This document shows, one piece after another, positions 7,668-15,240 of a DNA stretch of 16,798 nucleotides; positions within the stretch are counted from its first letter, which is position 1, and every line of letters starts with the position of its first letter. The stretch lies in the NCBI GenBank assembly GCA_002391565.1, contig DGFH01000081.1, positions 1 to 16,798 on the forward strand, in the 5' to 3' direction. The position numbers were made by a program, and so were the translations under genes. This DNA comes from Anaerolineales bacterium UBA3905. Lineage in GTDB: Bacteria; Chloroflexota; Anaerolineae; Caldilineales; Caldilineaceae. The notes below the pieces were generated by a model. That model saw nothing but the letters and a program-made list of their open reading frames with translations, did no database searches and was not told where the DNA came from.

Positions 7668-8387
7668 ATGAACGACCGACCCACGCCTCTCACCATCGAT
7701 GAACGCCTCGACCTGACGCATGTGACCCGCACCGAATTCATCAACGCGATGGTGCATCTTTATCGCGGTGAATTGGCAGAGGCATCAGCCTGGCGCAGCC
7801 GCATCGATGCCACCAGCAATTGGGCGATTGTGCTCAGCGTCACCTCACTTAGCTTTGTCTTTGGCGGCAGCAATAGCGAGCGCCACGTCCTCATCCCCAT
7901 CGTTGTGCTCTTTTGCACCTTCCTGCTGATGATGGAAGCGCGGCGCTACCGTTTCTACGACATCTGGCGCTCGCGCGCCCGCACAATCGAGATCAATTTC
8001 TATCGCCCGATGGTCGATGGGACGGCGCCTGCCAGGTCAGATTGGGCGAGTCGACTGGCGCACGATCTGGAATGGCCGCACTTTCATATGCCGTGGTGGG
8101 AGGCGGCGGGGCGGCGTTTGCGCCGCAATTATCAGTGGATTTATGGGGTGCTTTTGGCAAGCTGGCTGGTAGTGCTCACCTCGTATCCGACAGCCTCCGC
8201 AAATTGGCGCGAAGTTGCTCAGCGCGCATCCGTTGGCCCGATTCCAGGCCCGGTCGTCATATCCTGTATGGCGATCTTCTATGCTGCGCTCTTTGCTCTC
8301 GGCGCCTACAGCTTCTGGGCCAGCCGCTACTCCGGTCGCCTGCCTGCTGGTCACCCCGACCGCATGGATGACGCGCCACATGCGTGA
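7668..8387 (+). CDS. DUF2270 family integral membrane protein
   Basis: The function is unknown. The 239-residue product matches the DUF2270 family as I know it. The N-terminal conserved block is LTHVTRTEFINAMVHLYRGE (about residues 17-36). A conserved WR follows, then a first pair of membrane helices (about 55-95). Next come the family stretches EARRYRFYDIWRSRARTIEINFY and WPHFHMPWWEAAGRRLRRNYQWIYG, and a second pair of helices (about 165-225) near PIPGPVVI. Four transmembrane segments are likely. ATG 7668 is chosen over an in-frame TTG at 7635, because AGGAGA sits at 7654-7659 and the promoter overlaps the longer version. The gene stands alone, transcribed from its own strong promoter. On its 3' side lies a decayed toxin-antitoxin module. 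Confidence 0.88.
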   Translation: MNDRPTPLTIDERLDLTHVTRTEFINAMVHLYRGELAEASAWRSRIDATSNWAIVLSVTSLSFVFGGSNSERHVLIPIVVLFCTFLLMMEARRYRFYDIWRSRARTIEINFYRPMVDGTAPARSDWASRLAHDLEWPHFHMPWWEAAGRRLRRNYQWIYGVLLASWLVVLTSYPTASANWREVAQRASVGPIPGPVVISCMAIFYAALFALGAYSFWASRYSGRLPAGHPDRMDDAPHA

Positions 8388-8415
8388 GCGGCTGACGCTC
8401 AATTGCGGCGACCGA

Positions 8416-8568
8416 TGGAGCACACCTGCTACGAATCAATCCATTGGCGCATTGGGGCGGAATTCCAAGATGCCGTGCCAACGCAACCTGTGTGATGCCA
8501 AAGGGAACCAGGAATTCTTCTTCCAATACGACGCCAGGGTGAGTTGGAATGCGGTTTTCAGGAATCAT
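8416..8568 (-). pseudogene. higA: Truncated HigA-type antitoxin remnant
   Basis: From ATG 8568 the frame reads about 50 residues of a HigA/VapI-type helix-turn-helix antitoxin: the family start IPTHPGVVLEEEFLVPFGIT, then QVALARHLGIP. It continues with a divergent version of the recognition helix region (QCANGLIRSR, where the family has QRxNELxRGKR). After about residue 50 the likeness is lost and the frame runs into the antisense of the DUF2270 gene end. HigA proteins are usually about 95-105 residues, so the C-terminal half is missing. It follows the higB remnant by 13 nt, the normal higBA order. It is probably non-functional, although a short product could still be made. Confidence 0.75.
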
Positions 8569-8581
8569 GCTTTTCACGCCT

Positions 8582-8845
8582 TTAATGATAATCGACCAAT
8601 TGCACTGCGAAAGCGTTGCCATTCTCCCATCGAAAGACAATGCGCCACTGCTCGTTGACGCGGATGCTGTGAAATCCTGCCCAATCACCGCTTAGCGCCT
8701 CAAGACGATTGCCCGGCGGAGTTCGCAGGTCCATCAACTCTTAAGCAGCGTTCAACACATCCAGCTTGACGATCGCCCTGCGCTGGATATCCTGGGGGAA
8801 GCGACGCACACGGTGAACTTCACGAGTAGCGTGAAAATGACGATG
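8582..8845 (-). pseudogene. higB: HigB/RelE-type toxin, broken by an in-frame stop
   Basis: Downstream of TAA (8741-8743) the frame gives the C-terminal half of a HigB mRNA interferase: LRTPPGNRLEALSGDWAG, HSIRVNEQWRIVFRW and the terminal VDYH with stop at 8582-8584. Directly upstream, in the same frame, it reads RRFPQDIQRRAIVKLDVLNAA, the matching N-terminal half. The TAA sits where intact relatives continue without a break, consistent with a CAA to TAA nonsense change. Upstream of about 8815 the match becomes ragged and no start codon with a ribosome binding site is seen. Toxins of this family cleave ribosome-bound mRNA; this copy should not produce a full one. Confidence 0.82.
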
Positions 8846-8951
8846 ACACCAAGTTTGATGACGTCGCGGCTCATTCGTTGTGCAGAGGATTTTTTCTCTC
8901 ACCTTCCACCCAAACGGAGCAATATCAGCCAGCGCCTCTACGTTCATCCTG

Positions 8952-11330
8952 TTAGCGCGGCTCCAGCCGCAGCGTCTCGCCTGTGACATTCTCCTGCCCA
9001 AAGCGCATTGGCAGATACTCCACGTCGCGATGGCGGCGGATCAGGTCATCGTAGTGCGGGCTGAGCACGTTGCCCGATGCGCCGGTCGTGATCATAAAGC
9101 GGCTGTTGGCGATGTCGCTCAAGTCGACGATGTGGCGATAGCCGGGCGAGTGCGTCTGGTTGTAGGGCTGCTCCAGATTGATCGGCGCCACGTTGACGGT
9201 GAAGCGGTCGCCGCCGTTAGGGATCGTGCGGTGGAAGAGCCATTTCAGGTAGCTGACCTGACTGAAGGGATTGTGCGGGTACTGCGTGATATGGATGCGC
9301 TCCCAGCGCCAGCCGTTCATGTCGGCGCCCATGCGCTCGCTCAGGTCGTCGAGAGCGTTGTCGAGTGCGACCTGCGCCGTCTCCACGCACGTCTCGACCG
9401 GCGGCGTCAGGACGTTGTCGCACCACGCCGCGCCCTGGACGGGATCATTGAGCACGTTGGTCAGGAAGAGCGGATTGGCGCGCGTGGACATCGCCTCGAA
9501 GAGCGACGCGCGCAGATCGTCTTCGAAGATAGCGCGCTCCAGGTGGATCATCCACGCCTGGTAGATCGCGGCCGCCGCACTGTCCATGCGCATTTCACCA
9601 TCGAAGCCCTGCAAACGATCGATGGCTTGCTGTTGACGCTCATCCTGCGCTGGAATGGAGAGCAGGAAGGGCAGCAACACGCGCACCTGCGTGCTGACCT
9701 GGTCGGCCTGCATCGCTGCCACGTCGTCGGGTGAGATCGTTTCACCGCCGCTGCTCATCTGCTCGATCAGCTCCACAATGCGCTCGGCGCGGTAGGGCGG
9801 CGCCCAGTCGGTGCTCAGCAGGTACGGATAGGCGTCATCGACGACGCGGTTGTTGGCGGTGGCGATGTAACCCTGCGGCGGGTTGTAGGCATGTGGCAGT
9901 TCGGCAAAGGGGATGAAGCCTTGCCATTCGTATTCGCTCGCCCAGCCTGGAACGGGGAGGCGCCCATCGTGCCCGGCGACGCGGATCGGGATGTGGCCGG
10001 GCGCGTAGTAGCCGATGTTGCCGTCCACATCGGCGTAGACGAAGTTTTGGCTCGGCGTCACAAACTTTTCCAGGGCGGTGGTGAACTCCTCCCAATCGCC
10101 AGCGTAATTGAGACCGAGAAAGGCGTCGAGCGTGGTGTCGCCGGGCTGGAGCGCTGTCCACTGCAACGCCAGCGGAAAGCCGACATCGCTGACATCGGAG
10201 AGCAGCGGGCCGTGACGCGTGCTGCGCGCCGCCCAGCGCAGCGGTTCTGCTTCCCCGTCGATGGTGATCAGCTCCTCGAAGATGGTCATGTCCTGCCAGG
10301 CGCCATCGACTTCATACTGGTTGGGGTTGGCCGGGTTGATCCGTTCAACGTAGAGGTCTTGCACATCCGGCCCAACGTTGGTGACGCCCCACGCCACGCG
10401 TTCGTTGTGACCGATGACGATAGCGGGTAAGCCGGGAAAGGTGGCGCCAATGGCGTGCAGCGTGTCGCCTTGCATCTCCGCCAGATACCAGATCGAAGGG
10501 ATCGAGGTGCCCAAATGCGGGTCGTCAGCCAGGATCGGCTTGCCGGTGGCGGTGCGGCTGCCCGCAATCACCCAGTTGTTGCTGCCCGACTCGCGCCCGC
10601 CCCGCCCGAAATCCAACTCCAGCGCACGGTCGATTTCCAGCAATGCCGCAGCTGCCGCAGCGTCGAGCGGCACATCGACCAGGATATCGACGCCGTCGGC
10701 GGGATAGTCCGGCAGCAATTGAGCGGCGCGTGCCGGGCCAAGCGCCTGCGTCAGTTGCTGATAAAGCAGTTCCATGTCGTAGTTGCCACCCAAATCCCAC
10801 GACATCATCTTCTGCCAGACGATCGAATCGGCGGGCTGCCAGGGCGCTGGCGTGGCGCCGAGCAGGATGAACTCCGGCGGGAGGGTGTGTCCTTCGCTTA
10901 GCCACTGGTTGACGCCCGCTGCATACGCCTCCAACGCCTGGCGGCTGCGCGGCTCGATGGCGTCCAGGTCGGCCTGGGCCGCGCGGTAGTACCCCATCGT
11001 GCGCTGAAACTTATCGATGGTAAGCGTGGCCTCGCCCAGCAGTTCGCTCAGCCGACCGGCGCCAATGCGCCGGTTCATCTCCATCTGCCAGAGACGATCC
11101 TGGGCGTGGACGTAACCCAGGCCGTAGAAGGCGTCATGGTCGGTGGTGGCGAAGATGTGCGGCACGCCGTCTGCATCGCGCACGATTTCGATGGCGCCGT
11201 CGACGCCGCTCACGCGCACTACGCCGTTGGTTAGCGGGAGGCTGGTGCGCAGCCAGAAATAGCCGCCAAGCGGGACAAGAATAAGCAGCGCCAACACGGC
11301 AATCAGCAGGCCAATCCAGAACTTGCGCAT
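8952..11330 (-). CDS. Penicillin acylase family protein (Ntn hydrolase)
   Basis: This is a 792-residue precursor of an N-terminal-nucleophile amidase that acts outside the cell membrane. Residues 1-27 form an uncleaved-looking signal anchor (basic MRK, then a hydrophobic run). The alpha-chain region has VRVSGVDGAIEIVRDADGVPHI and the conserved YVHAQDRLWQMEMNRR (about 73-88). Autocleavage is expected at GS in RESGSNNWVIAGSRT, leaving S250 as the N-terminal nucleophile of the beta chain. LADDPHLGTSIPSIWYLAEM and GHNERVAWGVTNVGPDVQDLY follow, both family hallmarks. The start ATG 11330 is preceded by AAGGGG; an open frame extending to 11630 runs through a palindromic repeat and is rejected. It is divergent from the M24 peptidase. 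The substrate could be N-acyl homoserine lactones, beta-lactams or acyl peptides; sequence alone does not decide. Confidence 0.93.
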   Translation of the reverse strand: MRKFWIGLLIAVLALLILVPLGGYFWLRTSLPLTNGVVRVSGVDGAIEIVRDADGVPHIFATTDHDAFYGLGYVHAQDRLWQMEMNRRIGAGRLSELLGEATLTIDKFQRTMGYYRAAQADLDAIEPRSRQALEAYAAGVNQWLSEGHTLPPEFILLGATPAPWQPADSIVWQKMMSWDLGGNYDMELLYQQLTQALGPARAAQLLPDYPADGVDILVDVPLDAAAAAALLEIDRALELDFGRGGRESGSNNWVIAGSRTATGKPILADDPHLGTSIPSIWYLAEMQGDTLHAIGATFPGLPAIVIGHNERVAWGVTNVGPDVQDLYVERINPANPNQYEVDGAWQDMTIFEELITIDGEAEPLRWAARSTRHGPLLSDVSDVGFPLALQWTALQPGDTTLDAFLGLNYAGDWEEFTTALEKFVTPSQNFVYADVDGNIGYYAPGHIPIRVAGHDGRLPVPGWASEYEWQGFIPFAELPHAYNPPQGYIATANNRVVDDAYPYLLSTDWAPPYRAERIVELIEQMSSGGETISPDDVAAMQADQVSTQVRVLLPFLLSIPAQDERQQQAIDRLQGFDGEMRMDSAAAAIYQAWMIHLERAIFEDDLRASLFEAMSTRANPLFLTNVLNDPVQGAAWCDNVLTPPVETCVETAQVALDNALDDLSERMGADMNGWRWERIHITQYPHNPFSQVSYLKWLFHRTIPNGGDRFTVNVAPINLEQPYNQTHSPGYRHIVDLSDIANSRFMITTGASGNVLSPHYDDLIRRHRDVEYLPMRFGQENVTGETLRLEPR

Positions 11331-11398
11331 CGGCAGACCCCTTGCGTTGATAAGGTATTGTCGCAACGGTAAGCGGCGGTTTGAAGATTGCCGACATT

Positions 11399-11496
11399 GA
11401 CGCTGGGGCGCAGAGATGCAGAGATGCGCAGAGATAATCCAATCAAGAAAGCATGCATTTCTCTGCACCTTCTTTGCGACGCTGCGGCTCTGCGTC
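11399..11496. repeat. Imperfect long palindrome in the divergent gap (dispersed repeat type)
   Basis: The left arm (11399-11434, beginning GACGCTGGGGCGCAGAG) and the reverse complement of the right arm (11460-11496, beginning GACGCAGAGCCGCAG) agree at most positions, and both end in GCAGAGA. The spacer is 25 nt (11435-11459). Sequences of the type GACGCAGAGACGCAAAG in facing pairs are, to my knowledge, common intergenic repeats in several bacteria. A single arm of the same type lies at 14473-14497. The whole gap 11331-11653 holds no gene; I see no clear promoter pair for either flanking gene. Confidence 0.65.
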
Positions 11497-11653
11497 GAGA
11501 AATGAGAATTTCCAAACAGCCTGTGCGAGATGGTTTGAAGTGCCGTGATTGTAACGAAAAACGAAGTGCTTGTACACTTATGCTGCGCCAGTTTGTACGA
11601 TTCCGCGCTGGCGTCGACCTGCCCAATCAATAGACAGAACAGAGTGTAAACCG

Positions 11654-12862
11654 ATGACGATTCAAACCATTCCAGATTACGCCTTAATTCGCGAAAAACT
11701 TGACCAGGCGACCGGCATCTTGAATGAGTCAGGCGTTGATTGCTGGCTCACCTTCGTGCGCGAGACCTCCGCCGTGCTTGACCCGGTGCTGCCTTTCATC
11801 TACGGCCACGATGTCACCTGGCAGAGCGCCTTCATTTTGACGCGCAGCGGGCGGCGCGTTGCCATTCTCGGTCGCTACGACGCTGAAAATGCCTATCGGC
11901 TCGGCGCCTATGACGAGGTGATCGTCTACGACGCTGCATTCAGCGCGCCGCTGCGCCGCGTGCTGGCTGAACTCGATCCGCAGCAGATCGCCCTCAACTA
12001 CTCGACCAATAACGCGCACGCCGACGGGCTGACGCATGGGCTGTATTTGCTGCTGCATGACTATCTGCGTGACACCCCTTATCCAACACGCTTTGTATCA
12101 GCGGAGCGCATTGCCACGGCGCTGCGCAGCCGTAAGACCCCCGCCGAGGTTGCACGCATCAAAGCCGCCATCGACACGACCTTCGACATCTATCAGCGCG
12201 CCTTCGCCCTGATCCAGGTTGGCAAGACCGAGCGCGAGATCGGCGACTTCATCCACGCCGAGGTCGATGCACGTGGGTTGGAGACCTCCTGGGAACGCGC
12301 CGCTTGTCCTGCGGTCAACAGCGGGCCGGATACGCCCATCGGTCACGCTGGCCCGACCGACATGCGCGTGGCGCCGGGGCACATTGTCCACTTCGATTTT
12401 GGCGTCAAACAGAACGAATACTGTTCCGACATCCAGCGCGTCGCCTATGTGCTGCGACCGGATGAGGAGACCGCGCCGGCAGCCGTGCAACGCGGCTTCG
12501 ACACCGTTGTGCGTGCGATCCAGGCGGCGGTGGCGGCGATGAAGCCGGGCGTCACCGGCGAGGCAATCGATGCAGTAGCGCGCAAAGTGATCACCGACGC
12601 CGGCTATCCAGAGTTCAAATACGCTACCGGCCACCATCTTGGCCGCGCCTGTCATGATGGCGGCGGCGTGCTCGGCCCACGCTGGGAGCGCTACGGCGAC
12701 ACGCCCACCTATCCGCTGGAAGCCGGACACGTCTATACGGTGGAGCCGGGGCTGTTCGTCGAAGGGTACGGCTACATGGGGCTGGAAGAAGATGTGCTGG
12801 TGACCGAGCACGGCGCTATCTTTTTGGGTGAGCCACAGACGGAATTGATGCTGGTGCGGTAG
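11654..12862 (+). CDS. M24 family metallopeptidase (Xaa-Pro aminopeptidase type)
   Basis: The 402-residue protein would be a cytoplasmic two-metal peptidase, most likely removing N-terminal residues before proline, or a dipeptidase. The creatinase-like N-terminal domain covers about residues 1-155. The pita-bread catalytic domain (about 165-402) keeps all five metal ligands: D248 (HFDFG), D259 (YCSDIQR), H327 (GHHLG), E364 (VEPGLF) and E379 (LEEDVLVTE). The start ATG 11654 (MTIQTIPDY) is the best choice by homology, but no strong Shine-Dalgarno precedes it. The usual GIRIED motif is GLEED here, so the conserved Arg is replaced. It is divergent from the acylase gene, which suggests a shared peptide/amide catabolic context (inference). 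PepP, PepQ and other M24 members cannot be separated with certainty. Confidence 0.92.
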   Translation: MTIQTIPDYALIREKLDQATGILNESGVDCWLTFVRETSAVLDPVLPFIYGHDVTWQSAFILTRSGRRVAILGRYDAENAYRLGAYDEVIVYDAAFSAPLRRVLAELDPQQIALNYSTNNAHADGLTHGLYLLLHDYLRDTPYPTRFVSAERIATALRSRKTPAEVARIKAAIDTTFDIYQRAFALIQVGKTEREIGDFIHAEVDARGLETSWERAACPAVNSGPDTPIGHAGPTDMRVAPGHIVHFDFGVKQNEYCSDIQRVAYVLRPDEETAPAAVQRGFDTVVRAIQAAVAAMKPGVTGEAIDAVARKVITDAGYPEFKYATGHHLGRACHDGGGVLGPRWERYGDTPTYPLEAGHVYTVEPGLFVEGYGYMGLEEDVLVTEHGAIFLGEPQTELMLVR

Positions 12863-12891
12863 CGTAAAGGTTTCAGTCATCGCTGCATGTG

Positions 12892-12900
12892 TGCTATGAT
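12892..12900 (+). promoter_or_regulatory. Extended -10 promoter candidate for the Yip1 pair
   Basis: TGC-TATGAT (12892-12900) is an extended -10 element (TGn followed by 5 of 6 consensus bases). The -35 region 17-18 nt upstream is poor (TTCAGT), as is normal for extended -10 promoters. Transcription would start near 12907, about 75 nt before the first Yip1-type gene. Confidence 0.45.
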
Positions 12901-12980
12901 GCTGCACGCCAGAACGATTCTTGTGTGACCTGCGCCTGGAACACTGCTCCTGCCGCGCAGCCATTGAACCGGATAACACT

Positions 12981-13685
12981 ATGTTACAACCGCGAGCCTA
13001 TCCAGAGTTTGTTGCCAAGGCGCTTGTCCTTGACAACGATCCCTTCGAAGCGATGGTGGACGACGACAATCCCTGGATGGAGGGATTCGTGCTGGTCGTG
13101 GCGGTGAGCGCGCTGGCTGGGCTGGCGCTTGCCCTGGGCGGCTGGCTGACGGCGGCGACGCTGCCTGCTCCCGACGCTGCTCTCACGACGCTGCTGCAAG
13201 GCGGTCGCCAGCTTGCAGCGCTGCTGTCGTTGCCCACCGCCGCCGTCGAAGAGGTGATCACGGATGTGTGGGCGCTCACGACGCTTGGTTCAGGGTATGC
13301 TGGCGGCTGGAGCCACCTGCTGCCGATGATCAGCGTCCCGGGCGTGGCGCTGGTCTGGTGGATTTTCTTCAGCGTGGCTGCGTTTGGCATTGGCCGCGCC
13401 TTTGGCGGCGCCGGCTCCTTGCGCACCACCCTCGGTGCTGCAGCGCTGACCGTTGCGCCACTCAGCTTCCTGATCTTAAGCGTCGTCCCCTTTGCCGGCG
13501 TCAGCAGTGCCATGCTGGCAGTATGGAGCGCGTTGATCGGCTACCGGGCGATTCACGTAGCGCAGGAGTTGGATTGGCGCCGCGCCGCGCTGACCACACT
13601 CATTGTGTACGCCATGGCGGTGGTCGTCATCTTGTTGTTGGCGGCGGCCTTTGGACTGGGTTATACGACAGGAGGGTTGCGATGA
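12981..13685 (+). CDS. Yip1-type multi-pass membrane protein (first of a pair)
   Basis: The 234-residue protein has a soluble N-terminus (PRAYPEFVAKALVLDNDPFEAMVDDDNPWMEG, residues about 4-35; the conserved phenylalanine-rich, DxNPWMEG-like segment) and about five hydrophobic segments. The segments VALVWWIFFSVAAFGIGRAFGG and LTVAPLSFLILSVVPFAG, then a YRAIH..Q..D block and a final helix, follow the bacterial Yip1 (DUF1282-like) plan. The role of these proteins in bacteria is unknown. ATG 12981 is preferred to an upstream in-frame TTG (12921), which adds a cysteine-rich tail without Shine-Dalgarno; the Shine-Dalgarno for ATG is also weak. Its TGA overlaps the next gene's ATG (ATGA, 13682-13685), so the two are translationally coupled and probably act together. 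Confidence 0.78.
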   Translation: MLQPRAYPEFVAKALVLDNDPFEAMVDDDNPWMEGFVLVVAVSALAGLALALGGWLTAATLPAPDAALTTLLQGGRQLAALLSLPTAAVEEVITDVWALTTLGSGYAGGWSHLLPMISVPGVALVWWIFFSVAAFGIGRAFGGAGSLRTTLGAAALTVAPLSFLILSVVPFAGVSSAMLAVWSALIGYRAIHVAQELDWRRAALTTLIVYAMAVVVILLLAAAFGLGYTTGGLR

Positions 13686-14455
13686 GCCTGCATACGCACG
13701 TCGTCTTGCCGGGTCGGGCGCCGCGTGAGGAATGGACGCAGCGCCGCTACTGGCTGCCCACTGTCAGCCAGATGTGGAACGCCGCCCGCTTGAATCTCGC
13801 CGATGCGTTCGATCCTTTCGAACGCGGGATGATGACGACGTCGATGCGCCAGGGGATCGGCATGATCGTCGTGCTTGGCCTGGCGGCGGGCGTCCCCACC
13901 CTGCTGGCGAACCTGTGGCTTGGCCTCCGTACAGGCGCCGCCGTGCCTCTGGCTGCCGTTGCTGCGTCGCTGACAAATCTCGCCGCCGGCTACCCCGCCA
14001 ATCCAGTCGCCAGTGAGGTGGCGCACACCGCCAGCCTGCTGGCCGGGATCGAACCGCGTATGCCCGGCCTGTTGGCCGGACTGCTCTCGGCATTGGGGCT
14101 GTGGTTGAACTGGCCGCTCGGCTGGCTCGCCAACTGGATCGTCTATGGCGCCGTCGTCGCCGGACTGGCGCGCTTGATGGGGGCGCCCAACAATCTGCAA
14201 AGCTTTTTCGCCGCCACCAGTTTCACCGCCGCGCCCCTGGTGTTGACCGGACTAAGCCCGATTCCATTTCTCGGCCCACTGGCGGTCATTGCCGGCGTGA
14301 TCTGGGCGTTTGCGTTCTACTATCAGGCCGTTCGCCACGTGACCGGTCTCGACGCTGCACGCACGCTGCTGAGTCTGCTCCTGCCCCTGGTGGTCATCGC
14401 CGCCATCCCCACGCTGCTGGCGCTGGGAGCGCTGCTGCTTTTGCTGGCCGCCTGA
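13682..14455 (+). CDS. Yip1-type multi-pass membrane protein (second of a pair)
   Basis: The 257-residue product begins with a soluble segment (about 1-55, including REEWTQRRYWLPTVSQMWNAARLNLADAFDPFERGM), followed by about five membrane helices. The C-terminal half shows the Yip1 plan: GAVVAGLARLMGAPNNLQSFFAATSFTAAPLVLTGLSPIPFLG, then AFYYQAVRHVTGLDAARTLL and a last Leu/Ala helix. ATG 13682 is set by AGGAGG at 13670-13675, 6 nt upstream, inside the end of the preceding gene. The two proteins are related in plan (charged head, xxxP..L loop, H-x(5)-D-x(2)-A-type helix start) but differ widely in sequence, suggesting an old duplication and a heteromeric complex. The function is unknown. Confidence 0.8.
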   Translation: MSLHTHVVLPGRAPREEWTQRRYWLPTVSQMWNAARLNLADAFDPFERGMMTTSMRQGIGMIVVLGLAAGVPTLLANLWLGLRTGAAVPLAAVAASLTNLAAGYPANPVASEVAHTASLLAGIEPRMPGLLAGLLSALGLWLNWPLGWLANWIVYGAVVAGLARLMGAPNNLQSFFAATSFTAAPLVLTGLSPIPFLGPLAVIAGVIWAFAFYYQAVRHVTGLDAARTLLSLLLPLVVIAAIPTLLALGALLLLLAA

Positions 14456-14472
14456 GGCATAGCCGAACTCTG

Positions 14473-14497
14473 GACGCAAAGATGCGCAGAGAAAGAC
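14473..14497 (+). repeat. Single arm of a GACGCAAAG/GCGCAGAG repeat
   Basis: GACGCAAAGATGCGCAGAG plus AAAGAC resembles the arms of the palindrome at 11399-11496 (both contain ATGCGCAGAGA). No facing second arm is visible here, so it looks like a half copy or a decayed copy. Confidence 0.45.
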
Positions 14498-14530
14498 GGC
14501 TTCGTCGGCATGGATGCTGGTCTTGCCTGA

Positions 14531-14657
14531 CTACTGATTTCTAGGTTGACATTTTATGAGCGCAGTGTTGCGTATTACGTGTTGCGTGAGGGGTTCCGAC
14601 ACGTAGCACGCAACACGTAACACTGAAAATATGAAAACTCTGCCTAGCAATCAGTAG
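14531..14657. mobile_element. MITE-like hairpin element of 127 nt with 15-bp terminal inverted repeats
   Basis: The ends are CTACTGATTTCTAGG (14531-14545) and CCTAGCAATCAGTAG (14643-14657), complementary at 14 of 15 positions. Inside them a second palindrome pairs TTACGTGTTGCGTG (14575-14588) with CACGCAACACGTAA (14607-14620). The latter can be extended by AGTG/CACT outside a 7-nt bulge. The element has no room for a transposase. No clear target-site duplication is seen at the ends. A perfect TTGACA (14546-14551) just inside the left repeat could serve as a -35 box toward the downstream gene, but no good -10 is found at the right distance. The nature of the element is inference; the repeats are directly visible. 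Confidence 0.5.
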
Positions 14658-14685
14658 AAGTTGATTGATTTGCCTGGGAGCAGTC

Positions 14686-15186
14686 ATGGCAGACGGATGT
14701 TGTTGCCCACCTACAGCCGGAAACGAGGTTTGTGAGTCTTCTGTGCAAATCGCACCGTCGCGCGTTGCCGCTCTCTGCCCTCATTGTGGGCGGAGAGGAA
14801 AACCTGTCGAGGGGCAGACGGTCAAGGCTTTTCTCGCCGAGAGCCTGCGTCAGGTGAGGCGTGTGGAATATCTGTTTTGCAAGACGCAGACATGTCCGGT
14901 TGTCTATTTTTCCGCCGACCATGTGCAGAGTTTCACCATCGCGCAGATGCGCGAACGCGTCTTTCAAAAAGAGCCTGAAGCAGACGAAGTCTTTGTTTGT
15001 TACTGCTTTCGCCACACCGTCGGCGATATTCGCTCTGCAACAGCGGACGCGCGCGTCAAAATCGTCGACGATATCAACACAGGGATCAAGGTGGAGCAAT
15101 GCGCTTGTGATCTACGCAACCCGCAGGGTTCGTGCTGTTTGGGGAATGTGAATACCCTGATCAGGCAGCTGTCGAATGCTGTGTAG
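14686..15186 (+). CDS. Stand-alone CopZ N-terminal-type zinc/[2Fe-2S] protein
   Basis: The 166-residue, cysteine-rich protein resembles the N-terminal part of the Archaeoglobus-type copper chaperone CopZ, which holds one zinc and one [2Fe-2S] cluster. A CCC triplet lies at residues 5-7. The zinc-ribbon-like part has C31-C34 (CPHCG) and C65/C70 (FCKTQTC), followed by PVVYFS. The BFD-like cluster part has C105/C107 (VCYCF..T.GDI), C139/C141 (CAC) and C150/C151 (GSCCLGNVN). The C-terminal copper-binding HMA domain (MxCxxC) of full CopZ is absent. ATG 14686 follows GGGAG (14676-14680); an in-frame TTG at 14665 is possible. The role may be copper handling or iron-sulfur/redox work; no copper ATPase is visible nearby. 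Related ferredoxin-like BFD proteins are the alternative. Confidence 0.8.
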   Translation: MADGCCCPPTAGNEVCESSVQIAPSRVAALCPHCGRRGKPVEGQTVKAFLAESLRQVRRVEYLFCKTQTCPVVYFSADHVQSFTIAQMRERVFQKEPEADEVFVCYCFRHTVGDIRSATADARVKIVDDINTGIKVEQCACDLRNPQGSCCLGNVNTLIRQLSNAV

Positions 15187-15240
15187 ATGAGGTTCGCATG
15201 CTTGACATCCGAACCGGGCCGCGCGCCCAATGATCATTTT

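Noticed and set aside
8741..9001. Separate 86-codon gene on the - strand
   Set aside because: Its end is the N-terminal half of the broken higB; its first part overlaps the acylase end and has no likeness to a known family.
11331..11630. Upstream extension of the penicillin acylase
   Set aside because: It reads through a palindromic repeat; the signal anchor begins at ATG 11330 with AAGGGG before it.
12921..12980. Longer first Yip1-type protein from TTG 12921 with a Cys-rich N-terminus
   Set aside because: There is no Shine-Dalgarno for it; the conserved part begins after ATG 12981.
14546..14578. Full promoter inside the MITE-like element
   Set aside because: TTGACA is perfect, but the nearest -10-like sequence (TATTAC, 14573-14578) is 21 nt away, too far for a confident call.
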